The position numbers and the translations under genes were made by a program. A DNA stretch of 32,938 bases from Chara braunii. Its lineage: Eukaryota; Streptophyta; Charophyceae; Charales; Characeae. The notes beneath the pieces are model-generated. The model made no database searches. It saw only the letters and a program-made list of their open reading frames with translations, and had not been told where the DNA came from. Shown here one piece after another: positions 1 through 9,419 of the stretch; the first letter of the stretch is position 1; every line of letters begins with the position of its first letter. The stretch spans positions 1,954,930-1,987,867 of the forward strand of contig BFEA01000173.1 of NCBI GenBank assembly GCA_003427395.1, in the 5' to 3' direction.

Positions 1-320
1 CCCAACCATCCCCGGCCCTGCACCCCGCTCGGCCCCGCCCCCGGCCCTGCACCCCGCTCGGCCCGGCCCCCGGCCCCGCACCCCGCTCGGCCTCGCCCCC
101 GGCCCCACGCCCAGGGCCACCCCGGGCTCACCAGGGGAGGGTGTAGCCCCGAGGGGGGGGTCCGAGGTGGGGCCAAAACTGTATTTTCGCAGTTAGGCCC
201 AGGGGTGCAGGCTTCCGCTGCGCACCCCCCTGTATTTTTTTTTTTTTTTTTTTTTTGGCCCGTCCTGGGCTGGGGTCAGGGGACCACACCACACCCGACT
301 CCCCGGGCCGGGGCTGTGAC
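1..320. repeat. GC-rich tandem repeat followed by poly-T run
   Basis: The first 120 bases are about three copies of a roughly 33-bp C-rich unit containing the core CACCCCGCTCGGCC. A G-rich stretch and an uninterrupted T run (about 234-256) follow. No open frame here looks like a gene. The T run may mark the poly(A) end of a retroposed sequence on the minus strand, which is inference. Confidence 0.6.
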
Positions 321-1747
321 TCATAATACTACATGTAACATATGAGTTTTGTGGACTATTCTATCGATTGATGTTTTTTTAACAATTCGAACACAGAGAG
401 ACATGTGACGCGCACCCCTCAACACCCCCCCGTTAGGCCACGTACGGAGGGCCCAAAGTCCGTACGTATGGGCCGTATGGCGCTGAGGGCCCGTACGTAT
501 GGTCGTACAGACGGGCCGTCCCCCTACTAGGTGACGACACTGCTTACACTCAACTGCTTCATCCATCTAGCTTCCACTTTGTCCCTTGGGTTTAGTCTTG
601 GTCTCAACATGCGATATGTTGACTTAACCGTCAGTGTGTGGATGGAGCAAGTACCTTTACCTCGATTCCCTAGTGGAACCGTCTATGTCGAGTAGACCGG
701 GTCGAAAGCTAGTTTGTTTATTGCACATGATGGTTTAAAGGCTAGCCATTTGTCCTTGCATTTAAGTATTCTAATTCTAAACACCTGATCAGGTTTGACC
801 CATCTGGTTTCCTCGGTGCTTGACTAGGAGAAAACAAGGAGATGAGAATGGATTCATCTTCATCTACCACAACCACATTAGTGACATTACCTACCCGTTG
901 GAGGTCCGCCTGAATGGCAAACCAATCACTCTCCTTAAATCATGGACCTTTTAGCTTGGTGCCTTGCAAGACAACTTTACTCAGAAGATAGGCAAAAAAG
1001 AAACATGGAATCCTCCGCTCCGAGAGCGGTGGCCCCAGGCCATTCAACCAACCATTACCTCTTGACCCGCTCAAGTGCCGACGATTTCCGTCACCACATA
1101 CTCAGCGTAAACCCCAGCGATCGTCAGCCCGTCAACCGAACTCCTACGCTGATCCGCCCAGATCCTGCAGTCCATCATAGTGATCCAGCGCGCAATCCCG
1201 CAAAGTTGCGGTAGACACATCAGGACTTTCCGACTCGCTGATCACCACTGCTATCTAGCCACTACTCGACCAGAGTTGGCAGATGCAGACGAGAGAGATG
1301 AGAGCGAAAAAGGTGTTTACGTAATTTATAGTTGTGAGGAAAGGGGAAGAAGGGATGATGATCGGGGAGGGACAAGAATGGGGATTGGAGAGAAGTAGAA
1401 AGAGTAGATGATAGGAAGACCATGTTGATCCGACAGGGGAGATCGGAGCCAATCGGCTCGCAGAGTGGGGTGAACGAAGTCTCTCTACACGTCGTTCAAC
1501 TTCTATGACCGCTTGCAGATTTCAAGATCCTACCGGGTATTAGATGAAGACGGGAAGTGGGTGACGAGAAATGGTGTAAGGAGGGGCCAAGATTCAACGG
1601 GATCAAGGAGAAGGACTGGGTGTGAAAGGAGGGAGCGGAAGACTGTTACAGCTTAGCGGCGAAGGCGCGAAGGAGGAGGACGAAGAATGTGAGGAAGCGC
1701 TTGCATAGCAAGGCATCTGCGGACAACGTAATGGCACCAAAACAGTC
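321..1747. other. intergenic DNA without a recognised gene
   Basis: Between about 430 and 515 the motif CCGTACGTATGG recurs in a small palindrome-rich patch. At 841-1070 a plus-strand frame reads about 75 residues with one internal TAG and has a mixed, protein-like composition, but I do not recognise it; it may be a decayed coding scrap. The section from 1290 to 1700 is purine-rich. No RNA gene or complete coding region could be supported. Confidence 0.4.
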
Positions 1748-1786
1748 ATGCGGAATTCAAGTGAAGCTGCACCTAATCCCTACAGA

Positions 1787-2045
1787 CGAATTGAAATTGA
1801 AAAGTTCGAAAAGAAATTGCTCGTGCACTCGCTAAGGCTTGCAAATCCCTACACCGATTCCTATTTCATCATTCGTCAACAAACTTTCATCCGGCTTGCC
1901 AGGACGTCTCCAAAACTCACGGAGAAAAAAAAAGGACTCACCGAAAGTATCCCGGCTGACACCCATGAAAACGAAAAAGAATCTGAAAAGAAATTCCAAG
2001 TGCGCTTGCTAAGGCATGCGAAATCCTACGTTGCCTACATAGGAA
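1787..2045. repeat. imperfect tandem duplication, period about 177 bp
   Basis: The stretch near 1805-1850 (AAGAAATTGCTCGTGC, then GCTAAGGCTTGC) recurs near 1985-2030 (AAGAAATTCCAAGTGC, then GCTAAGGCATGC). The 100-residue plus frame across it is Lys/Glu-rich and simply mirrors the repeat. I do not treat it as a gene. Confidence 0.45.
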
Positions 2046-2050
2046 AATGA

Positions 2051-3181
2051 AACTCACACGAGTTGCGAAGGTAATCTAAAAAATTGCAAAGAAAAAGAAA
2101 CATGAACTTCGAAAGGAAAATGGATTAACCGACGCAAGCCACCCACCAAAGACGAAGCCTGAAGAATTGCATTGGAATCCAGAAACACACCCGAAAATGT
2201 ACTGTGCAAAAAGTTGCTTGCAGGGAAGCTTCATGCGTCACAACCCTCGTCGGCCAAAGCCATTTTTCATCTGAGAGGCTGGCTCTGGCTTCCTGGGCTT
2301 TCTGTTGGTTTAGCAAAGCTGGCTTATCTGGGTTGCCCACTATGTTTCTGTAGGAGGTGCGTCAGTCGGTCCAAGGCTGCTTTGATGATGAATTTGATTT
2401 GACCAGTGATTTGGTCATGTGCCTGAAGGTAACCAAAAGTGTGTTGGTACGCCTTGATTGCCACACCACCATCGGCTTTTTTTTTTCTTTTTTGTTTTTG
2501 GCATTTCAAGACTGGAGGTGGCAAAAAGGTTCGAGCTCGTAGACTGTCCAAACTGAGGGGATGTCCTACATGGGACCTAGCAGAAGGAGGCGGACTGGAC
2601 AAGGGAATGGGCTACCCATGAGGGTTTGCCATGCAGCCACCCACCAGATCCGGATTTGGGTGACGACGGGGCAGGCAAGCTGGCAATTCTCAAGTGTTGC
2701 CTGTGCTGGTGGCAACTTGTCGCAGTAGCCGCAGATGGGGGAAAGGAGCCCCTTCTGTTCGAGATCCGTATGCAAAACCAGCCAGTCTCGAGTCCGCAGA
2801 CAGCGATTATATTAGGAGTTTTGCCATTGGTGGGCCCTGTGGGAGGGAGCAAGTCTCTAACCAGCCGTTGGGTCAGGCAAGGTTTTTGGAGACAGTACCC
2901 TCTTACACTGTGTACTGCCCGAGCTGAAGTGTCTGTAGGGCCCACCTGGCCGGTCATGTCCATCCCTTGGGGTCAAAAGAAAGCGAGCAAATTGGAGTAT
3001 CGATGCCAAATGCAAACTAGGTATCATTATCATCCTACCTAACCGAATATATTGTCATATGGATGAAAACTTGAACATCACTCTTTGTTTTTTTTGTTAG
3101 TTTGTTTGTTTGTTTTGCAAAAAGCCTGCGGCCGGCTACTAGGGGGTGTGATATGAGCAACCCCCACTTGTAGGTTCCCCC
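2051..3181. other. intergenic DNA without a recognised gene
   Basis: Several overlapping frames are open on both strands (the longest are 128 and 138 residues around 2577-3042). None shows a recognisable domain or motif, and they oppose each other over the same bases. A (TTTG)n-like T-rich tract at 3085-3117 lies just upstream of the dispersed repeat copy at 3182. Confidence 0.4.
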
Positions 3182-3242
3182 GGTTGCTCCATCTATTGGC
3201 TGGGAGCTGCGCCTGCTGGAAAAGGGGTCCAGCGTCCCTTTT
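3182..3242 (+). repeat. dispersed 55-60 bp repeat, copy 1
   Basis: Member of a family with the approximate pattern CTCCATCTATTGGTGGGGAG, then CAGCACCTGCTGGAAAT, then CGGGTCCAGCGTCCC. Other plus copies are at 5762 and 7560, and minus copies at 4441, 4816 and 5146. A T-rich tract lies upstream of this and the other full plus copies, as though it were the reversed poly(A) tail of a short retroposon. The family identity is unknown. Confidence 0.7.
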
Positions 3243-4073
3243 ATGAAGACTGTCTCAGACGGTGGTTTCAGGGAAAATGAGAAATTCGACTCCCGCCAGC
3301 ATTGATTACCCCGAGCTCCCCGGGGATTGACTGCGCGGGACATATCATCTGTGTCTACCATTCCTGGCTAAATGAAAGCTTGGATGTCATCTGCATCTCA
3401 GTTGCTCCCTGGGCCACCGCCAGATTATCGTGGAGTTTCGAGGAGTAGGCAGTCCTTTTCCCACCATTTGCGACTCTTGAAAAAGGAATCCGAAGCCATC
3501 TCTCAGCTTCACTCTGCAGATTGGGGAGGGGACTAGCAGGTGCCCACAGCCTCCGGAGGGGCGGTGGAGGACAGGGCCATTCCTGCAGAACGCCCCTGCT
3601 GCCATAAGAACAGGGTCACCGGCCTGGTCTCGTGCCAAGTGCATGAGTATGAGCTGTTTGGAACATGGTCTGGAAGCCAATTTGAAGTCCCCTGTCTTCC
3701 TTCAAATACCATTCTACTAGCTGACCCTCATACCCTCCCCAGTACCCGCTTCCCACCAGCTCACAAACACCTCCTGTACCATCCCCCTTCCCTTCCCTTC
3801 CCTCTTCCCCCTCGTCCCCCTCCCTTCCCCCATCCCTTCTTCGGTCTCCCACTTCCGCCAACTCAGCCCCTGCCACACTAGCACCTCACTCCCAATTGTG
3901 AATATATCCTTCCCTCCACAGACAACCCATCACCTCACATCCCAGCTTAGATGCCGGTCTGAGCATGGAACCGAAAGAAACAAAGATGGATTCGTTGGTT
4001 GAAAAAAGGGTCCCATGTGCAGCTGTCAAACAGTTGGACTGCATCCAGTGGACAGGGGTCATACAAGGGTGGG
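3243..4073. other. non-coding DNA between repeats
   Basis: No gene could be supported. The stretch 3775-3860 is a pyrimidine-rich tract (CCCTTCCC repeats), which explains the Pro-rich and Glu/Gly-rich open frames on its two strands. The rest is unique-looking sequence without a recognisable feature. Confidence 0.4.
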
Positions 4074-4245
4074 ACTACCTTCTTCCCCCGAACATAACGC
4101 ATATGCGTTGTAAGCGAATACAACGCATAGGGTGCGCTCTATTCGAATACAACGCATTTGCGTTCTATAACCTCTATTCGTTTTTTTTTCAAATTTTGAA
4201 ACTCGAATACAACACATGTCGTTATGTTCGGGGGAAGAAGGTAGT
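4074..4245. mobile_element. 172-bp MITE with perfect 26-bp terminal inverted repeats
   Basis: The left end begins ACTACCTTCTTCCCCCGAAC and continues ATAACG. The right end (4220-4245) is its exact reverse complement, 26 of 26 bases. The interior has three variants of CGAATACAACGCA and a small palindrome ACGCATATGCGT. It has no coding capacity, so it is a non-autonomous element. If the outer AC/GT bases are excluded, the ends become TA-flanked with termini CCTTCTTCC, which would suit a Tc1/mariner-like TA target duplication. That class assignment is tentative. Confidence 0.8.
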
Positions 4246-4440
4246 TAGAGGAACAGGGGAAGGATGGTATAATTTCAGAACGTGGGGAACGAGACACATT
4301 GTCAGAAGGTACAGCTAGGGTTCAGTCGCACTCACTCCCCGCTCAGTCAATCCCCCACTTTCTGGGGCAATCAATGCTGACGGGCACAATATCACACTCC
4401 AGTATCATTCTGTACCATAAGGATCCAAGCAAACTGTAAA

Positions 4441-4500
4441 GGGACGCTGGACCTGATTGCCAGCTGGTGATGCTCCCCACCAGTGGAACGGAGCAACAAG
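4441..4500 (-). repeat. dispersed 55-60 bp repeat, inverted copy
   Basis: Reads GGGACGCTGGACCTGATTGC, then CAGCTGGTGATGCTCCCC, then ACCAGTGGAACGGAGC. This is the reverse complement of the family at 3182, 5762 and 7560. With the 3182 copy it forms an inverted pair enclosing about 1.2 kb. The CTAGGGG-like sequence outside each copy is loosely similar, so the pair could be ends of a larger decayed element. Confidence 0.65.
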
Positions 4501-4538
4501 AGACCTTACTAGGGGTGGATGCTAGTACCACCTCCCCT

Positions 4539-4722
4539 AGTGAAGGGAGGGTCACAAAAACGAGTTATAATTGCACTACGGGGCAAGATACAGTTTGCAA
4601 TTGCACTTTGGGCACCCCAGCTGGCCAGAAAGCTGGGTTGTATACATTGCCCGAACTGCAATTTGAAACTGTATCTTGGCCCATTGTGCAATTATGACTC
4701 ATTTTTGTGACTCCCTCGTAGT
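4539..4722. mobile_element. foldback (hairpin) element with arms of about 70 bp
   Basis: The left arm from 4546 (GGAGGGTCACAAAAACGAGT, then TATAATTGCAC, then GGGCAAGATACAGTTT) is matched by the reverse complement of the right arm ending near 4717. Differences are few, and a short middle around 4615-4650 separates the arms. The outer ends read CTCCCT-like, reminiscent of Stowaway-type MITEs, but no target duplication could be assigned with certainty. It has no coding capacity. Confidence 0.7.
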
Positions 4723-4815
4723 TTCCCCTAATAAAAAAGAAGAAAGGGTTGGCTGTCTGTGTTTTCTGAGCCCTCTGATGGCCTTATGGGGATGGCAAAT
4801 ATGCAGTATTGAGAT

Positions 4816-4867
4816 GGGACGCTGGACCCGAGTTCCAGCAGGTGCAGATCCCAACCAATAGACTGGA
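4816..4867 (-). repeat. dispersed 55-60 bp repeat, inverted copy
   Basis: GGGACGCTGGACCCGAGTTC followed by CAGCAGGTGCAGATCCC and AACCAATAGACTGG matches the family reversed. An A-rich stretch (TTTCAAAAAAAG) occurs about 100 bp downstream in the same orientation. Confidence 0.65.
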
Positions 4868-5145
4868 TCAATCATCAATCATGAGCCAACTGTGCTACAC
4901 TGCTTTCATCGGTCCTCACTTACCCAGAGCCAATGTTTCTGGGAAAATAAAGAAGGATTCACCCTTTCAAAAAAAGTAAAGAAATCTAAGAGTGAGAGGG
5001 TTAAATAGTGCTTTGTGCCTAGTAGAAAGCATGAGCCTAGACAATGTAGACATAGGCTCGGCAGTCAACCCTTTGATACTTTCAGGGCCAATCAATGCTG
5101 CAGTGCCAAATCTTGACTTGTTTCCAGTCTTTCTTGTTCTCAATA

Positions 5146-5258
5146 AGGGATGCTAGACCTGGTTTCCAGCAGTTGAAGCTCCCCGCCAATAGACTGTAGC
5201 CATCTGCGATGGGAGCCTACTACTCTTGGGGGCTGCTCATATTACCCCCAATAGTAGC
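5146..5258 (-). repeat. dispersed repeat, inverted copy, plus a small hairpin
   Basis: GGGATGCTAGACCTGGTTTC followed by CAGCAGTTGAAGCTCCCC and GCCAATAGACTG is a diverged inverted family member (5146-5200). Immediately downstream, at about 5219-5258, CTACTCTTGGGGG pairs with CCCCCAATAGTAG around a short loop. Confidence 0.6.
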
Positions 5259-5508
5259 CCCGGTGGATGTTTAGAAAGAAGGAAAATGGAACAGGAAGGC
5301 TCAATGACATGCTTTCCTAGCAGCTATAATGCAACAGTCAGGCCTGCCAAACCAGCCGTAGTCTGTAGACGTCATTTGTCAAACAATGGTTGGTTGGTCT
5401 TGACGTCAGAGGCAAAGCGCCAATTACATGGATTCTCCACGTGTGGCGATTGATCTTTCTTTTTTTTCCCTAAAAGAAAGGGGACAATGCTCCAATCTAT
5501 ACGTGGAG

Positions 5509-5527
5509 AGCCCTTCAGGACATCCGT

Positions 5528-5559
<32 letters not shown>

Positions 5560-5618
5560 GATCTCTGTCCAAGGATGACACGCGTAAATCCAGAAATGGT
5601 CGAAATTGGTCCAAATTA
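5509..5618 (+). ncRNA. U6 spliceosomal snRNA-like sequence, probably a pseudogene
   Basis: This region resembles U6 snRNA over nearly its whole length. It has a 5' stem remnant (AGCCCTTCAGGACATCCG) followed by AAAATTGGAACGATACAGAG. The ACAGAGA box lies at 5543-5549, the catalytic AGC triad at 5555-5557, and AAGGATGACACGC and AGAAATGG follow. U6 pairs with the 5' splice site and U4/U2 in the spliceosome and is normally made by RNA polymerase III. Points against function are a shortened 5' stem loop, several changes and a deletion between the AGC triad and AAGGATG, a duplicated 3' end (GGTCGAAATT then GGTCCAAATT), no T-run terminator after it, and no TATA box at the usual distance. It is most likely a retroposed or decayed copy. 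Confidence 0.85.
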
Positions 5619-5761
5619 AAGAAAAGAAAAGAAAAAATATATTCATGGAGAGCAACACGTGCTGGGGCCCTCTTTTATTCTTTTTTTTTTGTTTAATGAG
5701 AACAACCCGAGCAGATGCTAGGGGTGCTGATAACAGCAGGCACCACTAGCACTACCAGGGA

Positions 5762-5820
5762 GGCTCCATCTATTGGTGGGGAGCAGCACCTGCTGGATAG
5801 TGGGTCCATGGTCCCTAAAT
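5762..5820 (+). repeat. dispersed 55-60 bp repeat, plus copy
   Basis: GGCTCCATCTATTGGTGGGG followed by AGCAGCACCTGCTGG and TGGGTCCATGGTCCC is close to the family pattern. A T-run (TTTTTTTTTT at about 5682-5691) lies about 75 bp upstream. Confidence 0.7.
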
Positions 5821-5886
5821 ATTGTAGTTGTTTGTGTGAGCAGGCATGCTAGTATTGTAATGATAGCCAGCTACTTGGCTCACCCC

Positions 5887-6350
5887 CAAAGAATGAAGTT
5901 TGGTAGGTAGAGCTGCACTGCAGACTCAGTTGCTTTCCTACATGACGGCCTATGGTAAGTGGTGGTATACACAGATCTCCCGACTGCCAGTCGGAGAAAC
6001 GGCAGCCTATTCTAATTAATTTTCTTCTATCCCCCATTCCTACAGCAGACAGCATGTTATTGGCGTAATTGTTTGTTCGGACCGAGAGAATTTGTAATAA
6101 CAGCAAGCTGCCGGGACCTCCTATAAAGAACAAAATTTGGGAGGTAGCAGTACCCAGCAGCCTGGATGATCTGCCTACATGACACCGTAATGTGAGTGAT
6201 AGCATACTCAGGACCCATGGCTGCTACTAAGAGAATCGGAGACCGTTTGATTGTCCTGCTTCACTCCAATAGCCCAGCTAACAGCCCCTTGTTGCTTGTT
6301 TGTCTCAGTCTTGGGGCCTCTTTCTATCCCCTTCCGGCTCCAGTAGGCAG
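5887..6350. repeat. diverged tandem duplication, period about 237 bp
   Basis: AAAGAATGAAGTTTGGTAGGTAG near 5888 is echoed by AAAGAACAAAATTTGGGAGGTAG near 6125. CCTACATGACGGC is echoed by CCTACATGACACC downstream of each. The minus-strand frame 5849-6205 (118 residues) therefore contains two related halves. I see no known domain, so it is treated as repeat rather than gene. Confidence 0.45.
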
Positions 6351-6779
6351 GCATGCCTCCTGTTCTCCTACCCCCACCCTTCACTTCTTGGCCAGCATCC
6401 TTCATTTTTGTACAAAGAACATGAGGTACCTCGGCCATTTCCCTTGCTTCGGCTGAGAACATTGTGAACAATGTGAACAATGTGAACAAAGTAGAGAAAC
6501 TCAGGAAAATTTGTAATCAACTACCAGCCAACCAGAACAAAGCTCCACACTGTCCACATAATTCCTTTGTTTTCCCATCTTCTTGTGTTGGCCCACCGAT
6601 CCTATGGTCCCAAACGGAGAATGCAAGAGTGTTGTTCCACAAATACAGAGAAGAACCAATGTAGAACTGGGAGACATCATGTGGGGCAACTAAAGCTAGC
6701 CCTCCAAGGAAAAAGCCAGGCTGCTTGTCCAGTCAGTCATTGGACGGGGTATATCCACTGGCAGTCGCTGGGAGATTGT

Positions 6780-6782
<3 letters not shown>
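6351..6782. other. non-coding DNA with a short minisatellite
   Basis: At 6457-6490 the 9-bp unit GTGAACAAT occurs in three tandem copies. The remainder shows no gene that can be supported. Confidence 0.4.
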
Positions 6783-6816
<34 letters not shown>

Positions 6817-6818
6817 CT
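6783..6818. repeat. long poly-T tract
   Basis: An almost uninterrupted run of more than 30 T residues. It could be the reversed poly(A) tail of a retroposed sequence on the minus strand (to its left), or slippage of a simple repeat. Confidence 0.7.
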
Positions 6819-7559
6819 CGTGCTGGGAGATTGCCTTTTCAGAGTAAGGGGCTCGCCACACCACCGTCGAAATTTGTGTTTTCCACAATTTCACATCGCC
6901 ACACCTCCTGTCTTGGGGACTCCGTCTGATGTCGAAAATCGCTCGCCACCTGTCAGAAGGCTGCTTTCGGCGGTCCCTCAGCGAGTCACCATTTTGCCCA
7001 CCTGCAACTGCCCAAATTTCAACTGGGATCTGGATGGTTAATGACTAGGAGGCCATTTTCGCCGGCTGCGAGTAGATAGTAGCTGCCGAGGGTTCTTGGG
7101 AGGCGTTTTTTCGGCGCAGACATCTGGGTCCTCGAGGGACACCTCCGTTTGTGCACCAGGCAGAATTCAGAACGCGTTTCCTGGTGCCCTTTGGACGGTG
7201 GTGGGTGCCAATGATCTCGCACATCAAATATGGAATCAATGGCCCAATAGCAAGAGTGGTACGAACAATCCCGCAGTTCAGTCACCCGGCCGCCAGGCTC
7301 GGAGGAATGGCGACCCTCCCCTTGCCGAAGCCACCTTAGGACCTCGGAGCCACATCCACGCTGAGCCTCCCAGAAAGTTGAAGGTTTCGCACTTTTGTTG
7401 GCCGGTACAAGCACGCTTCAGGAAAGTCAAAGGCCTCACACTTTGGCCCTCGCTCCACTACTCTCCCCATGCAGAAAAGACAAAAGAATAGGTCCCGTCT
7501 ATCTTCCTATGCTCTAGAGGAAGATCCGTTCTTTTTTTTTTTTTTTTTTTTTTCCCAAA
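6819..7559. other. GC-richer stretch without a recognised gene
   Basis: Frames of 131 residues are open on both strands (7019-7414 minus, 7096-7491 plus), but they oppose each other. Neither has a recognisable motif or repeat-free start context. CTCGCCAC occurs twice (near 6850 and 6942). A second T run at 7532-7553 immediately precedes the dispersed repeat copy at 7560. Confidence 0.35.
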
Positions 7560-7824
7560 GGCTCCGTCTATTGGTGGGGAGCTACACCTGCTGGAAATTG
7601 GGTCCAGCGTCCCTGTACAATAATGAAAATGTATGTGCTGGAAATTGCTATAGTGTGAATATGTGTGCTGGAAAACGGGTCCAGCGTCTCTATCCATCTA
7701 GTCTATAGAGTCTCCAAACTAAAATGAGGCATCAATCCAATCAAACGAAACCCTAACCATGATGTGATGTGTGTTACAATTAAGTGATATGCATCTGCTG
7801 GAAATCGGGTCCAGCATCCCTATA
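7560..7824 (+). repeat. dispersed repeat: one full copy and three partial copies in loose tandem
   Basis: The full copy (GGCTCCGTCTATTGGTGGGG to GGGTCCAGCGTCCC) lies at 7560-7614. Fragments with only the right part (GTGCTGGAAA..CGGGTCCAGC) follow at about 7634, 7665-7695 and 7795-7824. The units carry the small hairpin GCTGGA/TCCAGC. The intervening DNA is also weakly duplicated (ACGAAACCCTAA near 7745 and near 7900). Confidence 0.65.
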
Positions 7825-8211
7825 TCGTGTTGTGTAACGATGTCCAACAGTCAGAAACTTATTTATGTATGTCCTTATTCTATATCTATCAGAGTCTAAT
7901 CACGAAACCCTAAGCACAATATGATCTTTTATCAATCAAGCCTAAAAGCAAAGCTCTGTCAAGGATGAGAAATGTATTGACGTCAAGTCCAGTATCCAAT
8001 ATGCATTATGCTGTCAGGGGGAATCGATTACTTCCCTGCGCAGGGAAGGAATGACCTCCTGCTACCTAATCCCTAAACAACCCACAGCCAACCAACAAGA
8101 CGATCAGCCCCCCATTGATGATTGGTATTGCAGGCCGGGCAACATCAACCAGCCCCAGCTATCCTACTCCTATCCTCTGCCAAACCACAAGGAAGAACTC
8201 CGTATCGAGGT
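7825..8211. other. AT-rich then mixed DNA without a recognised gene
   Basis: Nothing beyond the weak duplication mentioned for the neighbouring repeat could be supported. Plus-strand frames starting at 8051 and 8115 run into the trinucleotide-repeat region and are judged fortuitous. Confidence 0.35.
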
Positions 8212-8592
8212 TGGAGGGAGGGAAAGCAGTAAACCGCTTCTCTATATCAACCCCATATCCCACCACGTCTGCTTGCAGCATCGCTCCCATCACGCTGATG
8301 ATAATCTCATATGCCCGGATGCTGCTTCCTACCCCGCTGCTCCCTTGGTCGTCGCCACCGCCATCGTCCTCGTCGTCGTTGTTAATGTTGTTGTTGTTGT
8401 TGTTATTGTTGTCATCATCGTCACTATCGTTGAGAGGGGGGGAGATAGCAAACCCTTTTCCGTACCAACCCCAATCTCCCCTTCGTCCGCTTGCGGCATC
8501 TCCCCCATCATGTCAATGATGATTGCATCTGCACGGCACCGCTGTCAACCCCGCTGCTTCCGAAGTCGTCACTGCCGTCGTCGTCGTCGTCG

Positions 8593-8655
<63 letters not shown>

Positions 8656-8660
8656 TTGTT
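8212..8660. repeat. 220-bp tandem duplication with GTT/GTC trinucleotide tracts
   Basis: Copy A (about 8212-8430) and copy B (about 8431-8660) match through GAGGGAGG..AGCAAACC, CCAACCCC, a GC-rich GCTGCTTCC..CGTCGTCGTC part, and then a GTTGTT tract. On the minus strand both copies encode an Asn-rich tract followed by an Asp-rich linker. The trinucleotide repeat is long in copy B (8578-8675) and shorter in copy A (8368-8412). Confidence 0.65.
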
Positions 8661-9209
8661 GTTGTTGTTGTCGATGATGTTTTCGCCGCTGTTGTTGTTG
8701 TTTGTGTTATTGCCGCTGTTGTTGTTGTCGCACCCATTTATTGATGTTGTTGATGATCTTGACATTAACGCTGTTACCTCTATTGCCACATGCACGTCCT
8801 CACAATCAATAACGCCCTCCAACCGGTCTTCCAGAAGAGCATACAGATTGCGACCCTCATTGAAGACGGTTTTGCAGACAGACATGATGCCATCTGCCCT
8901 CCTCCAATCGATGCAGACGTCAAGCCGAGGATCCCGCCCCTCCTCCAGCTCTCAGATGATCTCCAGCATGTCCTCACTTTTCTCCTTCAGCCAACCAGCC
9001 AGAGAGATCGCTCCCTCTTCGACCTCTGGCTCCATTTGCAGCCATAAAGACATGTCCCTCACAATCTCCGATAGTCATCTGCGTCCGTTCTCCAAGGTAA
9101 TCAGCCATTCGTTTGCTCCAATATGTAGCTCCCTCTCCAAAATCACCTCCATCGTAGTCATGGCTCGCTCAAAGAACCGCACCGCTTTTGTGCAGTAACA
9201 TCCAATCAA
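8508..9209 (-). pseudogene. decayed protein gene fragment with Asn/Asp-rich tract, family unknown
   Basis: Read on the minus strand from 9209, one frame stays protein-like for about 230 codons. It is interrupted only by two TGA codons (plus-strand positions 9075-9077 and 8952-8954). The first two thirds are mixed and helical-looking, with pieces such as AVRFFERAMTTMEVILE, WLQMEPEVEEGAISLAGWL and LLEDRLEGVIDCEDVHV. The last third is a poly-Asn/Asp stretch. Frame conservation across both stops, and an amino-acid mix unlike the flanking repeats, suggest a former gene. Both TGAs could derive from CGA (Arg). I do not recognise the family. The alternative is a chance open frame, but its length and composition make that less likely. 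Confidence 0.5.
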
Positions 9210-9419
9210 TCACAGCTGGCGGTACCCCTGATCACGCGTCGCGAGGCGTCCACGTCACCAAACGACAGGTGGCACGTGGCAAGCTGAAAGCCACGGCCAC
9301 ATGTCGGGTGCGTGAACAGGCCCAGCGGCCTGGAGGGGCTCATCTCTCCAGCACGCTGGTCAAACCGGGTGTGGCCGGACCTCACCGGTCGGCCGGCGTT
9401 AGGGCGCTAGCCCTAGCGC
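9210..9419. other. flank of the LTR retrotransposon
   Basis: GC-rich sequence with several ACGTGGC-type words and a palindrome GGGCGCTAGCCCTAGCGC immediately before the LTR. No gene was seen. The bases just left of the LTR (GCGC) cannot be matched to a right-hand target duplication because the right LTR is truncated. Confidence 0.4.

Noticed and set aside
2566-3042. Opposed 128- and 138-residue frames
   Set aside because: They overlap on opposite strands and neither shows a motif, start context or codon pattern that would favour it.
8051-9198. Plus-strand frames of 208 and 235 residues
   Set aside because: Dominated by Cys, Val or Leu runs from GTT/GTC repeats; the minus strand gives the more protein-like reading.
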